A DNA stretch of 64,000 nt from Fistularia commersonii. Lineage: Eukaryota; Chordata; Actinopteri; Syngnathiformes; Fistulariidae. Position numbers and translations under genes: made by a program. Within the stretch, counting starts at the first letter, position 1; every line of letters begins with the position of its first letter. The notes beneath the pieces were generated by a model. The model saw nothing but the letters and a program-made list of their open reading frames with translations, was not told where the DNA came from and searched no databases. Location of the stretch: the NCBI GenBank assembly GCA_037954325.1, contig JBBMNZ010000017.1:9212001-9276000 (forward strand), written 5' to 3'. Positions 1 to 14,200 of this stretch are shown here, piece by piece.

Positions 1-91
1 CTCACACACACACAGACACACAATTCTCCGGCCCTCACACACACTTTCAGTTTCCAACTGTGGCCAGTCTTGGCAGAGGACGGGTGTCATT

Positions 92-3000
92 ATGCAGGAA
101 TCTCCAGGTGCCATGGGTGTAGATGGCAGCTACACAAGCAATGTTCCCGCCTTTCTCACCAAGCTGTGGACGCTGGTGGAGGATCCTGACACCAACCACC
201 TCATCTGCTGGAGCGCTGTGAGTCAAACGCTCCCTGTTCAGTACACGTGCAATTAATGCCACCGCCATAGACACCGGGATTCGTGCGATGCCTTTCCAGT
301 GATTGAAAAGTCATCCCAGAATCCACAATAGTTGGATTAGATGGTTTCAAATCAACTCTTTATTTTCAGTTACTGGGAAAACTTACTTTCAGTGCAAAAA
401 TGTTTTGAATACATGTTTAATTATTTTGAAACTGTTGTATGAACTCAAAAACGAGGAAGATGTCTAATGAATTTTGGATGTTTAATTTGGTTGAACTTTC
501 TCCATCAGTGTATTGGATTACTTCGGGCATTTGAAGATACCTACAATAATTTATAAATGTTGAAAAGAACATATGACATGTTAGATCTTAGAATGATATT
601 CATGATGCAAACATACGGGGTATATTCTTTTCGAAATATTCTCTGTATATTGAAAATTTCACTTGACATGGAGATGATATTTAGCTTAATTAGACAAAAA
701 AAAAAAATATTAACATTTTTTTTAACTTTTTTTCTTATAAAGGGAAGCAGATAGTCCCCTAATCTGGATGAATGGAACCTGTAATCCATTTCGCGTTGGT
801 TCCAGCTTTCCAAAAGTCACATTGAAATATTTATCCATGATCTCAGTACACACTTTGTAAAACAACAAAATGTGGATGATCTGGACAGTTTAACAGGATT
901 ATAATTTAATGAAGGCAGCCCTCCAAACTTTAATGAACAGATTAAGCTGAACTGGAGAATAACTCAATAAACCCAGATATTCGATTTCAAAATTCCTTTC
1001 AATTCTCAGGCCTGTCACCTTCTGTAAACTCTACCCTCAAAATCATAACATGGTCAGCAAAATGAAAATTATCTTTCTCTGTCATATGGTGAATATGTTA
1101 GTATTTAGTACATTGTGTGTTGTTATGATACGACTGCCCCGATTCAACCTTAATGTTCATATATATATATATATATATATGAATATATATATGTTTGTTT
1201 TGTTTTTTTCTTCATTTATTTTATATTTTTAAATTGAATCACACTTTTGATTTAATCTGGGCCTGGGTGTTTAAAATCCTCGATAAAATCCTGGAAAAGA
1301 TAATAGACACCAAACTTCTGTGAATGGTATTTTTATTGGGATGAAACACTGATATTTCCAATGCCTTCTGTGGAGAGTCTTGTGTTCTCCAGACATGAAG
1401 GAGCTCGACTGACAATCAACATCTGTTATATAATATATATAACATTTATTGGTTAAGAAGAAAAATTTCCTTGGGACAATTTATGAAAACGGTATGATCA
1501 ATGAAATAAACTAAAGACACGCCCCTAAACCCTGGATCAGCCACAGACTACCAGGGATTATAGATTATGAAAAAAGGGTTAACGCCATAAAGATGGATCG
1601 TCTGATGCAATTACTACTTGGCAAAGAGATGCTGTCGGATAGTGGCAGAATGATTGAACAGGTCATTCATTAAAGACATTCCTTACATTAATGTCATAGT
1701 TGTGTGTTACATAATTTATCTGGTTTAAAAAAATTCTTAAATGAAATTTAAATTGAAAAATACAACATGGTCTAATGTTGTATAATTTAATTGTCCTCTT
1801 TAAAAGAAGAAAAAACACAAATTCAAGACTCAAGACATTGCTGGAAAATGAATAAGAAATACCTGGAAAATAGCTTGACTGTCATAATTGAAGTGAAGCG
1901 CTGTTATTTTGTTGTTGGGGGACTTGAGGTATCTCATAACCCTCTGTCAAAACTGAACATATTAAAAAGAAGAGTTCCTGTTTGTGACACAGAGATGGAG
2001 GTTTCTGATAAAGCCCTTTAGGGCAGCTGTTCTTTACCTGGTCACAGAGACACGCGGACAGATGTGCTCTGGTCCCATGACATCTATAGTTAAAGTGTGC
2101 AGCATCAGCTGTTACATTGTCTCACCATCACTGTGTGTAAACCCACGCGCAGAGGAAAGCAGCGTTTAATTAGATACGTTTGAATCTGGTCGTGTCACTT
2201 CTGTTTAAAATTCACAGCTAATGCTGTGGTTTCCTCTTAAAAATGTATTTTATGGGTCATTTCAAAGTACGGATGTTTGAAGAGAGAATATGGCTCTCCG
2301 TACTCGTCTACTCTGTTCAATTGAGCTGAGAGTCAGTGATGAAAAAGTCCTGCTCTGTGGACACAATTCATCAAAAGCTGAACTTTCAACTGTAATGTTC
2401 TTAATTATCTTGGTGTAATATTTGCATGACAATAAAAAAAAACAACAACAGCTGTTCTAATGATGTCACCTGTACATTTGAATTTGAACACATATCAACT
2501 AAAGCTTAGAGAACAAAATTTCTGAAATTGACTAAGTCTCTTAATTGTCTTGCCTTTGCTTGAGGACCCTGGTCCCTTTATTGATTATTATTTAAATTAA
2601 TGAGTATTTTATTGAAACAGACACATTACTTTGGAATACCTAATGAATCCAATTTACCTGTCAAATATGTTAGAAATAAACCAATAAATTTATATTTAAA
2701 CAATAACATGCCATTAAAAATCATCTATTGTTATTTAGAGATGGTATTAACATGGATTGGTATTTTGCCATTTACAAAGTCAATCAGTGATTAAATGCAG
2801 ATGAATTCACTGATGAGATTAAATGTTTTCATGTTAATCCATCTGCACACCCCCAACCAAAATGAGGCAAATAGATAAGAAAAGGTGTTTTTTTTTCTCT
2901 GGTCAGCTTTCTTTTTTATTTTTAAAATCAAATTAGGCTCAGTTAATATTTTAGAATATAAATCTCCTAAGTCATCTTCCCATGCAGGAATTTTTAGATT

Positions 3001-5383
3001 AATCACATTTTTCCCTTCGTCGTTCCAAAATGCTTTTTAACTAATTCCTACACCTGTGTCCTCTGTTTCAGACCGGAACTAGTTTCCATGTCTTTGACCA
3101 GGGACGCTTTGCAAAGGAAGTTTTACCAAAGTACTTTAAACACAATAACATGGCCAGCTTTGTGCGGCAACTGAACATGTGTGAGTCCTATCTTCTCTTC
3201 CACTCTCTTTTCTTTCTCTCTCTTCTCTTTCTTGCTCTCATCATCTTCCGCGCACCGGTCATCTGTTTGTTTGACGCTTCTCTATCTGTAGACGGATTTC
3301 GAAAGGTGGTAAATATTGAGCAGAGCGGCCTGGTGAAGCCTGAGCGAGATGACACAGAGTTCCAACATCTATACTTCCTCCAGGGACACGAGCACATGCT
3401 GGAGCACATCAAGAGGAAGGTATGGACACACATCCAAGGAATGAATGAGCACAATGTCAAGAAAAAAAAAAAATTACACTTCTATATCTGTATTGTGTTT
3501 ACATGTTGGATTCTTTGGTACTGATTTTCAAGAATGACAAAGCTAATTTTGTGATTTAAAAGCAATTTAGAACCATGTTGCACAAATGCCATGCAAAATA
3601 TTGAAATACCTATATCTATAGTCATATTCTATATTAATGAATAGCGTTTGGCCATGTAGTTGATGTTTATGGGATTAAAGGGTGTCAAATGAATGTGCCC
3701 CATTTCCACTGACGATGTGCAAAAGACTGAATATAAGCCTAAGTAAAATGTGAAAATATCCTTCAATGGTTTTTGTCTGCTTTCTTCGCTCTTGTCTAGA
3801 CGATTGTTAAAATTCCTTCCGTTGTGTGTTCAGGTATCCATAGTGAAGAGTGAGGAGACCAAAGTTCGCCAGGAAGACCTCAGTAAACTGCTGTATGAAG
3901 TCCAACTTCTCAGAACGCAACAGGATAACATGGAGTGTCAGATGCAGGATATGAAGCAGTGAGTGGATTTGATGTGTGTGCGTGTGTGTGTGTATACATA
4001 CCTCACATGTACATTCTGTTCTGTGTTTGCATGACTGACAAAAGCAGAGAAATTATGTTATTCCACTTTTAGTTGCATTAAAGGGAAGATATCACAGCTG
4101 GATTTGCTGTGGATGACATTTTTGATGTCTCTTTTTCCAAAAGCATTACCTTACATTTAACTTGAATTCACAAAATGGTTTTGGGTTGTTTGGTAATTGA
4201 TATAATCAATGCATCCACTATTTTAGCAATTTTGGGAAAACATCAAAATGGTGAAATCAGTGAAATAAGCAAAAAACACTTAGCTCAGTAAATAAGCGAA
4301 AAAAGGCTGAAGGATCACAAAACATAATCTATGTCCTTTGGGTCGATAGTACATTTTCAATGAATAAAATTGAAATAAAATTCAAATATTACATCTAGAT
4401 TTCTTGCAATAAAATTAATTTGAATTGATTGTAAGAGATGCTCATTTTACTTGCTCATATATTTAAGTTATCTATTATTGGTTCGCCAATAATCCAACAA
4501 GCCTGTACCAGATCAGAGTTTTGGAGCCCCCCTTGGGTCAAGGGGCAATAGGTGAAAACAACCACCATCATTGTCGATCCTTTCTTGGTGAATTTTTTTT
4601 TTTTTTTTTGACGTGTTATGATATAAAATCCTTTATCTGAAATATGGAAAAACTGATGGCACTCACATTTCCTACTGTGTGAAGAAATAGACTTGCTTTG
4701 CACAGCCTGCAATTCACCCCAGTCTTAATAAGAGCCCGATATGACAGCTTACAATATTTCAAGTCAATTTGTGGAACATATTTTCACAGTAATAAAAAGG
4801 GTAACTTCTATCATGGGTTTATAAGATTAGAAAAAGATATTAATGGTTGGAAGAGTCAAAGACAGTAAATTACATTCCTGTTACTCCCCTTGCTATTTTG
4901 GAACAAATCAGCCAGTGGGAGTTTTTCTCTAGAGGCTATTGTTGCTGAAATAGCTACTGTGTGTTCATTGTGTGACCCAGCTGCTTTGTGCTCAGTATTG
5001 TGTGCTAATGAGAGCAGAGAATGTTCACCTGCTCACCTGACTCACTCACAGCCACACACACACTGACACACGAGCACAAATACACACACACACACGCGCG
5101 CGCACATACAATTGCAAGCACATGCACACAAAGATAAATGACTAATGGTATTAGAAGGAATGCCTACATACAGGACCCTATAACTAAAAATACACAAAAC
5201 AAGTGTAAAATGTAATCCTGTACCCCGCTTGTTCTCCGCTGTCACTCCCCCAACTTATCATCACAATGATTTTTCATCATCTTTCCTCCCGTGTTTTCAG
5301 GCAGAATGAGGTCCTGTGGAGAGAGGTGGTTTCACTGAGACAGAACCACACGCAACAACAGAAAGTCATGAACAAGGTTAGTC

Positions 5384-5417
<34 letters not shown>

Positions 5418-7195
5418 TGTGTGTGTCCTTGTACAATGCATGAAATTAATCCCGGTCAGAGTAAAACCATTATAAGTGCAACTTTTGGGGTTTGAAACAT
5501 TTCCTTCGTATTAACCTCAATACCAGTTATATGGTTACAGTTATTCCCCAAATTCTTCTTCATAAAACAAAGTAGCTACAACACCTGAAGTAAAACTTGG
5601 AAAATGGCCATAGATACTCTGATATGTACAGATTGATATTCATATTGCTTCACGAGGAGCTGAAAAGAGTACCGATCAAGTAGCAATACAATAATTTAAC
5701 ATTTGCAAAAACTATAATGATTGTATAAGATCAATTTTTTTTTTCCTCTGTTGAAAAGCTCCAGAAGAGCTTTGAGAAATGTCCCAACATCAAGTCCACA
5801 ACAATTTCGGGGGGGGGGGGGGGAGTCTGAAACCACTGCAAAAAACCTCATTTTTAACCGAGTCAAAACAAGAATTGAGTGCAAAGACTTTCTTCAGGCA
5901 CCACAGGCTGACTCAGATGACTGTATCTTGCAAACAGTAATGTTTTAAAATTTCCAAGGAAGGAAGAAAACACCTACTGTATATGATACATTGTCTTAAA
6001 GAATCAGGGATACCTGATTTAGTCTTATGTGTTGTGGGCCCCTAAGGGCAAAACCACAGAGATTTACACCACTTGTCTTGCCTTGGAGGATACTCTTTTC
6101 AGATTTGTTGACTCATAACGTACTTTTTGCTCTCCTTACATCAATCTTTCTTAAGTTGTGGGGAAACCCAAGATGGTGATTTAGAGCCCCTTCATGTGCA
6201 ATGTCGCTGGCAAAGCACAACGTGGGAAGAAATATATCTTGCCCTCAAGATATTCTCTCTTTTTAGTTTGACAAACTTTAAAAATGTCTGTGAAGGTTTT
6301 CCAGTCGACTGGGGAGTCTTCAGCTTTGATGAAGCCTCTCAAATGAGTGCTAAAATTTCTCCAAGGAGAGAAAGTCCATTCACCAAGATAAGATTTGATA
6401 ATGACTGACTTTACTCACACACTCATTACTGTCTGCTTGTGTGAAAAAATCCAATCCAATAGCTTTGGCTCTCAGTCAGTGGTAAAGTGATGTGTGTGTC
6501 ATTTATAGCACAAGTAATGAGCCAGGTTTGACTTGGGTCAGATGTGGGCCGTACAAGACTGACGTGTGGTTAGTTTGGACAGGAACACTCACCCTGAAAT
6601 AATGCTATTATTCAAGGCCAAATAGGGGGATGCGCTCTGAGCAGATACAGGACACATTTTGGAGTGATGATATTTGGGTTGTGACTGTTTATCTCCCCTT
6701 TGTGTGGCTCCCCTGCAGCACCCTCATTATTTAGCTCCATATAAGTTGTCTGTTCCTCAAATCTGTGAAAATAATCCCTTATAAGGAACACCAACTGTTT
6801 ATAATAATCAGAAAACTGACATTGAAATTGTACAGTTGTGTGGAATTGATTTTAATTTTCCTGTCAAAAAATTGATCATAGTTCTATGTATTTTTTCATT
6901 CTGGGAATGACACTGGTAAATGTATCCATTGTTTCATGGGATAAACCAATGCCCAGTGTTCAGTATTGCTGGGCGGTTAAATTTCATATTGTGTCACGCT
7001 ACATCATATATCTTGGTGCTTTCATTGGAAGAAATTAACTGATTTTGAAGGATTTCCACCATCATTTCTTACAAAGAGTGACTCTGGCCCTGAAAATGGA
7101 AATTCACTTTGTTTGTGGCAACAGTAACTTTGCAAGCCATGGTATTTTGTATGTATTCTTTGTTTCAGAGGGATTGCAAATGATATGTTTTCTAA

Positions 7196-7266
<71 letters not shown>

Positions 7267-7437
7267 CTGTGTGTGTGGGTCTGTGTGTGTGGGTCTGTGG
7301 GTGTGGGTCGATGCCCTTGTGCATGTTTGTGTGTGAGTGTGGGTGTGGGTGTTGAGGGGTGTGTTCATGAATGTGCTTATGGGTATGGGTGTGTGTGTGT
7401 GTGTATGTGTGTGTGTGTGTGTGAGAGAGTGAGAGAG

Positions 7438-7500
<63 letters not shown>

Positions 7501-10500
7501 GAGTTGCTGATTCATGCTGTGTTTTTTCTGTCTTCTCCAGCTGATTCAGTTTCTGTTCAGCCAGATGCAGTCCAACACACCCAACACTGTAAGCCTGAAG
7601 AGAAAACTGTGAGTACACACTGACACACACACACACAAACACACAGGAGAGCAATCAACAAAAGTTAGACAAACAGAATCACAGCCGGGCAGAGGAAGGG
7701 CTGGCTCAGCTGACAAACTGAACAATCTAACTCAACAAGCTGTGTGAATGGAGACAAGTGCTGAATCAGTCAGACACACACATACACGTATGCACACACA
7801 CAAGCTTGCGTGCACGCGCGCAAACACACACGCACACAAACACATATACACACACACCCACACACGATCACACGCATACATATACACACAATCGAACACA
7901 GTGAAGGCAAAGCGGAGTGCATGACCCTACTGCAGCCTGTGTGTGTAAAACGCTTGTTCAGCTTTGCTGCTGAGTGGGAAGAGCCGGCATGAGAAAGGAA
8001 AGGCACGTTCAAACACAAAAGTCCCAAAGAAACATTTGGTTCAGTGTGTCAACTGGCAAAACTGCATATCGCTTATTCCATTTTAAATGATGATTTTTTT
8101 GATAATTTGGTTGAAACATAGACGTACTGCAACCCAGCTATAAAAATGAAATTCAAGCATTTAGTACCTCTTCAAATAAGATATTGCTGACAGAATAGGT
8201 CAAGCTCGATTCAAAAAGCACATGCTATGAGTCCAAATGACTGACAAATGAAAGACCTGCAATCTTTCCAGGCCCCTGATGTTGGATGATGGCTCTATCA
8301 GCCCTCCTGCCTCCAAGTTCAGCCATAGTAACCCAATGGAGCCCATGCACGAGCCCTTTTACATCCAGTCGGTGAGGAAATATAAAAATTAAAAATGTTC
8401 AGAAATGTACAGTAATATGCTTCCACGTCACCATTCAAGTCTAGTTTTTCTTTTCTATAAAATTGTTGGTGTTCTGCCATCGTTCACATTGACATACAGT
8501 CATTTTGCTCTGAACAGTACTGTATACTAGCAAATTGTTATTCTTTTAACCCCATTGTCAGATGCTGCTTGCAGTAAATATCAAGCCTTTCCGGGGAGTT
8601 GGGGGGTTACATTTTATCACATCATACATAATACTGTGGGGTTTTTTTTTCTCAAGATTTTCACCACAATACAAATTCATATAGAAATATATCATATGTG
8701 AAGCATCATGGGTGGATGCATCTTCTATGAAAAATTTACTTTAACACTAGAGGGAGGCAGAGTGTCTTGCATGAGATTGAACTACTCTACGGGTCCTGGT
8801 ACATAACAGGTGCAAATGACTTGTAGTTGTATTTTATGAAATACATGTTTTACATAATTTAATGCTGAGGACCAAGACTTGCACGTGAGACATCGTGAGA
8901 CACGTATAGTTTGACTGACCGATTAAAATGACAGAGAGCAGAAGTCACACAAATGCCAAAAATATAATTTTGAACCTGTATATCAAAGACTGAAGTATAT
9001 CCCTCAGTAGGCTAATATTATAGCACTGTGATATGTAAAGTATGAACAGCAATACACACCTACATACATAATGAAGAGAGAAAGGGAAATGTAATTCGAA
9101 ATGAAGAATTACAATGTTTACAATTATGCCGGCTCATGAAGCATAAATGCACACTAGTCTTTAGCTACATCTAACCCATCTCTTACAGCTGTGAAATTGT
9201 GTTTTTGGGGTTACTGAAAGTGTGATATTTTTGCAGAGTGTGTGATGTAGGGATGTTATGTAACCGTTTTGACATTTAAGATGTCCAACATGGCCCAGTG
9301 CTTTAGTGCATGTAGCAACATTTACTCAGAGACAATCCCATCTTTGCAAACCTGAGGAAAGCTATCATTATTGTCTGGACATGTACTGCAATCTCATCTA
9401 TATGCTATTTTAATTTCTATTGCAAAAATTCTAATGATAGTGATATAGTTATGTCATCAATTTTACAACATGACTATAATGATAATTGTACTGTCATACG
9501 CAATTTTCGAATAACAATTTTCCCTGATGGGGATCAATAAAGTAGTATCTTACATTATTGATCTACTGCCCTGTGTGTTAAGGGACAATGATAGACACTG
9601 ATCTTTTACATTTTAGATACTGTTATTTTTACCCTCCTCTTCAACAGAGTTCAAAATGAATGAATTAATAGATAAATAATTCAAAGAAAAGTCAAAAATA
9701 ATTTATACACCTCATGGGGCGGGCTGAGCCATGACTTTTGTCTCCCATTCCTCCCTAGCCATCCAGTGATGCTGCCTCTTGCTCAACCAGTGGTCTGACA
9801 GGAGGCCCAATCATATCAGATGTTACTGATATGTCTCAGGCCAGCATGGCCCTCCAGATGCAACCAGATGAGACAAGGTGAGTGATGTCAATACAGCATT
9901 ATCAATAAAAAAAAAAAGAAAAACTACTGCTGCTACATAACATTGCAACATTAAACCGTCATTATGTTTAGGGGATTGATTTTCATATTGTAATGTGGGA
10001 AAATACTGCCCTGTAACAATAAATATTCGTATGTATAAGTGTACATTAGACATCATAATATGCATTAAATCTAACTGGTAGCAGACCCGATATTCTGTTG
10101 CTTCATGCTAACTGGAACTATGACTCAGTTAAACATACCTGCAGCATTTTGACGAAAAAATGTACCCTTATTTTAGTATCAGCTGTTTGCACTATGTTTT
10201 ACTTAAAGTATTCATCACAGGGAGAAATGTCTGATGCTTATCAAAGAGGAGCCTGTGAGCCCAGGAGTTAGGGGGGGAGGCAAAGGAGGCAGCGTTGGGG
10301 GAGGAGATGCTGTAGGGATGGCTTCCTCCTGTGATGTTTGCTCCTCCGAACCACCTGTCCTGCCTGTTGCTATGGTCCAGTCAGTCCTGGAAGGCAGGGG
10401 TTCTACAGCCTCCATAGTAGAGAGGAGGAGCAAGCGTGCTGCCCTGGACAGGTATGAGCTCGCACACATTTGGACATCCACAGATAATTTCATGCAGGAA

Positions 10501-11264
10501 TAAACAAATGACCTTTTGGCCCTTTTGTTTCTGTGTGTGTGTGGGTGTGTGTGTGCGCGTGCATGTAAAGAGTGGAAGTTTCAGATCCAGTTGAAAATGT
10601 GGACATGAGCCTTGAGGAACTGCAACAGCTTCTGCTTAGGAGCCATCAGCAGAGTTCTGTGGAAGTTGGAACCAATGCTGTCATGGATGTATGTTGGCAG
10701 AGAAACACACACACACACGCACACACACGGAAAACACCGTGACTGGCAGATACACAACTTGCTCAAATCTAGTGAAACTGAAACTAGCAACGCCTCACAA
10801 TTTCTACATTTGATGGATTGAACTGCATGCATTTATTGTTGCTCATTTCCTCTTTTCTGCATGACAGCCCTTCAGTTTAACCCTGCCTCTGACGGAGTGG
10901 AACTTCACGGAAATGGAGTCCAACCTCAAATCTGTAAGTTGTTGAGCGTGAGGGCCACGCATAGATTATCAAGAATCGTAGCTTCAAGGCGCTTTACTCC
11001 AAATCACTGCACAACGTATCCCCAGTGAAAACCAAACACGTATTCGTGGAGCATTTCCTTTTCTGGAAGGAAGGTATAACCCTGGGACAGGGTTTGAAAT
11101 GGAGCGAAAGTATTTGCAACACTGACGTTAGTGCTGTTCCTCTTTAACGTGATGTAATTTACTAAATAGTTTTTTTTTGGTTTATTTTTAAAGCATCTGC
11201 CTGAGGACACTTTAAATCTCTCCCTTTACAGGACGGCTCCAGCTTCTCACAGCCCTTTTATTAG
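92..11264 (+). CDS. hsf4: Heat shock transcription factor 4, complete coding region in 12 exons
   Basis: Nuclear transcription factor that binds heat-shock elements as a trimer; in vertebrates HSF4 is best known for lens development. Coding exons: 92-217, 3072-3180, 3292-3419, 3834-3958, 5301-5376, 7541-7608, 8272-8371, 9759-9877, 10221-10451, 10571-10688, 10868-10933, 11232-11264. They join in frame to 1299 bp, 432 aa plus stop, all with GT-AG introns. Residues 14-121 (exons 1-3) are the winged-helix DNA-binding domain, with the family block NNMASFVRQLNMYGFRKVV. Residues 122-210 form the HR-A/B coiled coil. HSF4 rather than HSF1 or HSF2 is chosen from the stretches QQNEVLWREVVSLRQ, KRKLPLMLDDGS, FYIQS and LLIKEEPVSPG. 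IKEEPVSP around K292 fits the phosphorylation-dependent sumoylation motif. The start at 92 gives the N-terminal length expected of HSF4; a second in-frame ATG lies at 113. The C-terminus is short, ending in SFSQPFY. A polyadenylation signal candidate AATAAA is at 12016-12021. Confidence 0.95.
218..3071 (+). other. hsf4 intron 1 (no gene seen)
   Basis: AT-rich intron of 2.85 kb between the first two DNA-binding-domain exons. It holds an (AT)n run at about 1159-1192 and homopolymer A/T runs. I saw no conserved coding block on either strand. Confidence 0.6.
5385..5426. repeat. (GT)n microsatellite in hsf4 intron 5
   Basis: Near-perfect GT dinucleotide run, interrupted once by AT, starting about 8 bases after the donor of exon 5 (exon ends 5376). 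A CA-rich tract with alternating CG (about 5050-5106) lies in the preceding intron. Confidence 0.9.
5809..5823. repeat. Poly-G tract of 15 bases
   Basis: Uninterrupted run of G in hsf4 intron 5. Such runs are prone to length error in sequencing and to G-quadruplex formation. Confidence 0.85.
7198..7495. repeat. Compound GT / degenerate GT / GA microsatellite before hsf4 exon 6
   Basis: About 64 bases of perfect (GT)n at 7199-7262, then 170 bases of decayed GT-rich sequence, then about 55 bases of (GA)n ending near 7494. The tract stops some 46 bases before the acceptor of exon 6 at 7541, so it lies over the region where a branch point is expected. Long open frames over this stretch on both strands are products of the repeat and are not genes. 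CA-rich simple sequence recurs at about 7620-7645 and 7775-7890 in intron 6. Confidence 0.95.
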
Positions 11265-14200
11265 TCATCATAGAAATCCACTCTTAATGGCCATCATCTC
11301 GATTTCTTGAAGCACAAAACAGTGGTGGTTGTATTCACTGTATCCCCTCCATCCTATGATTTGTGTCCATAATGATGGTACCATTTATTGAGCCAATCCA
11401 TCAGACTTTTGTCAGAACTGTCAGACACCCAGTCTGAGCCTGTTGTTAGATACAGTCTATATGGGCATTCTGACTATCATTGTATTTCTCATTATTTTTA
11501 ATGACTGTAATCACCACAGCATTATCCAGGGATGAGTGTTAATGACATGCTTTTAACAAAGCTGTAAATAATATTATTTATATTTAATGATGAGTGTCAG
11601 TGATAATGATACCTTGAAAAAGAAATTGTTATATAGCACCTTTCATTTCATAAAATACAGCTGAAAGTCATTGCTATCGGACAAATGTTTGATAACAACA
11701 AAAATAATTAAAAACATCGTTTAATGAAACGAGTTTATAGGATATAGAAAACATGAATCAAAACAATGAGAAATGAAAACCGGAATTTATTGACAGTTTT
11801 CTCAGGTCAAAGAAAAATACATACAGATTATAAGAGATGAGGTGACGGATAATTATCCTCGAAAACAATGTTTATGATACACTGTTTCGCTGTTGCTAAA
11901 AAGATTAGAAACTGTGTATGGGGCCAAGATATCTCAAAGGAGCCACAACCATATAGCTGGGAGTCTCCCTCCTCAATTTGGTTCCTCCCCTTACTCCCTC
12001 ACTGAATGCTGACAGAATAAATATTATATTTCATTGAATACAAGCAGGAATTCCAAATGAAATACCAGTGTGTATAAGGGCAGTGTAATTATCTTTAAAA
12101 TTGGAATTTTGTCATCCAAAAAAATTGCTTGTCAAGTCTTCCGTGATTAATGAATCGAGAGATATCAGAGGGTCTGGGAGTGCTGAAGAAAGCAGGGTCA
12201 ATGGTGATAGCAGTAGACGCAACATCAGCAGGCAGGGTTCAAAATAATGGCTCCCATGGGTTCTGATTCATTAAAAAGTTTGTTAGAGAGAAAAGACAAG
12301 AGAGGCTTGATCCTCAAAGGGGCTCCTTTAAAAGTTCCCATTATGTCTAGTCTTCCCTCAGGTTCTGACTAGCAGGTTGGGGAGCCGGTGTATTTCCATC
12401 CTTAGAGGCAAGAGCCAAATACTGGGTGAGGGTGCTGCAGGGGGTCAGGGGACATACGTAATGAAAAAGAGTTTTCCTCATCTTTTTTTTTTTTTTAAAT
12501 GTACGCAGTAATACCAGTAGTTTCCAGTAATACCAGCACGCTTCTTCTATATCCACATCCCTCGACAGCCTTACAGGAATTTAACTATAAAAAGCAGAAT
12601 CCATTCAATGAAGTAATCAAGGCCATTAGCTGTCCAAAACTGACAGTGGCGAAGTGACTGTATGTACGTGCAGAGTTCAAACATCGTTTCACAGCCATTG
12701 GGTGTGAGAGAGGGAGTTGTCTAAAAGGGAGAATATATTCTGATTTTTTTTTCCAATTCCCTTTAATCCATATTCCTTCCATTCCGATTGCTTCATCTTA
12801 ACTTCATTACGGTGTATTTTTTAAATCTCATCTTCGCTCCCCTTACCGTAGTTGATGTAACTGCTGAAATATCATTTTAATTCCTGACAAGAAACTTTTC
12901 CTAGGAAGCAATTCCTCATCATCTGTTGAAAAGTGTCTCATTTGAGCAGGAAGCTGTAAGATTGCAACTATCTGTCAGTAAATTTGCGCAGATATATATA
13001 TTTTTTTATCATTTTCAAAAAAGATGTGCGTCATGCATTTTTCTTAAGTTATGTGATATAATTGAACCTTGTTAAAATAACAGTATTAAATGACTTCACA
13101 CAAGTGCAATCAAGTTTTAATTGTCAATTTGAAATATAATCTACAGAGATACCTCATTAGAAAATGGGATTTATTTAATGACCATGGACACACCATGCAT
13201 AATGCATAATAAACATAATTGATAAAATCAATAAAGTAACACACTTAGATGTTTTGATGCAATGTACAATGGAATAGTACTTAGCTTAAGTAGTAAATGA
13301 ATAACAACAACCTTAATTTCTTGACATATACAAAATTAACAAAGACATACATAGCATAAAACTATCCTCCCTCAGCAAGCGTTATAAAACATTTCTGATG
13401 CGTTTCTTCTGGTTACAGGAGTAAACCAGGAGTAAACCTCCACCTCACCTCAGAACAAGCAGATTTAGCAAAACTGGCACACACTAATAATCTTTATATT
13501 CCATCTCTGTAGTGTGAGCATGAAATATAACATTGATAATATTGTAGCGTTTTAGTCAGGGAAAAACCCGGGTGACTGTAAAACATCTGTCTAATGAGCA
13601 ATAGCTGTTCTTGGCCTCAGCCACGCCACACAAGTCTGCAATACCACTAACTTTTCCCGCTCAATTCCAGGTAAAAAAACCCAGAATTCATTGCACCCCA
13701 AACCTCACCCACAAAATTCCCAGCAACACCCAAATCACACAGAAAACAATCATCAACATAAACCCCAGCATTCGGGACTTGCTACAATATCATTTATTTA
13801 GCACTCCAGTTGGTGGATTGTTTTAATGTTAAACCTTACAAATCACATCCGTAAAATCTCAGCAGTCAGTTTATCCTCAGGTACAAACAGTTATAGAGCT
13901 CAGATTAGATTACATGCATCAGACATCATTTGATGAATGTTGCACTCAAAGTAACTCATTTATTTATTTTTAAAAATGCTATCCAAGTTGAGGCACCAAT
14001 TGTTTATCCGTCATCATGTCTTTCAAAGTACATGTTCCAGAACCAGGAATCAGAGGCCTTTCCAGCTTCGGCTTGCGAGGAACAGTGATTGTTCTGCACC
14101 ATGGACTTGAAATGGAGGGTAATTTCACATTCCCACTGCTCTAGGACATAATAATCCCATCAAACTGAGCTTTTAAAGGGTATAAATTGTGATATTCTGG

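Noticed and set aside
7022..7654. Long open frames on both strands over the GT/GA tract
   Set aside because: Translation is poly-VC, poly-HT and poly-ER from dinucleotide repeats. The real coding content here is only hsf4 exon 6 (7541-7608).
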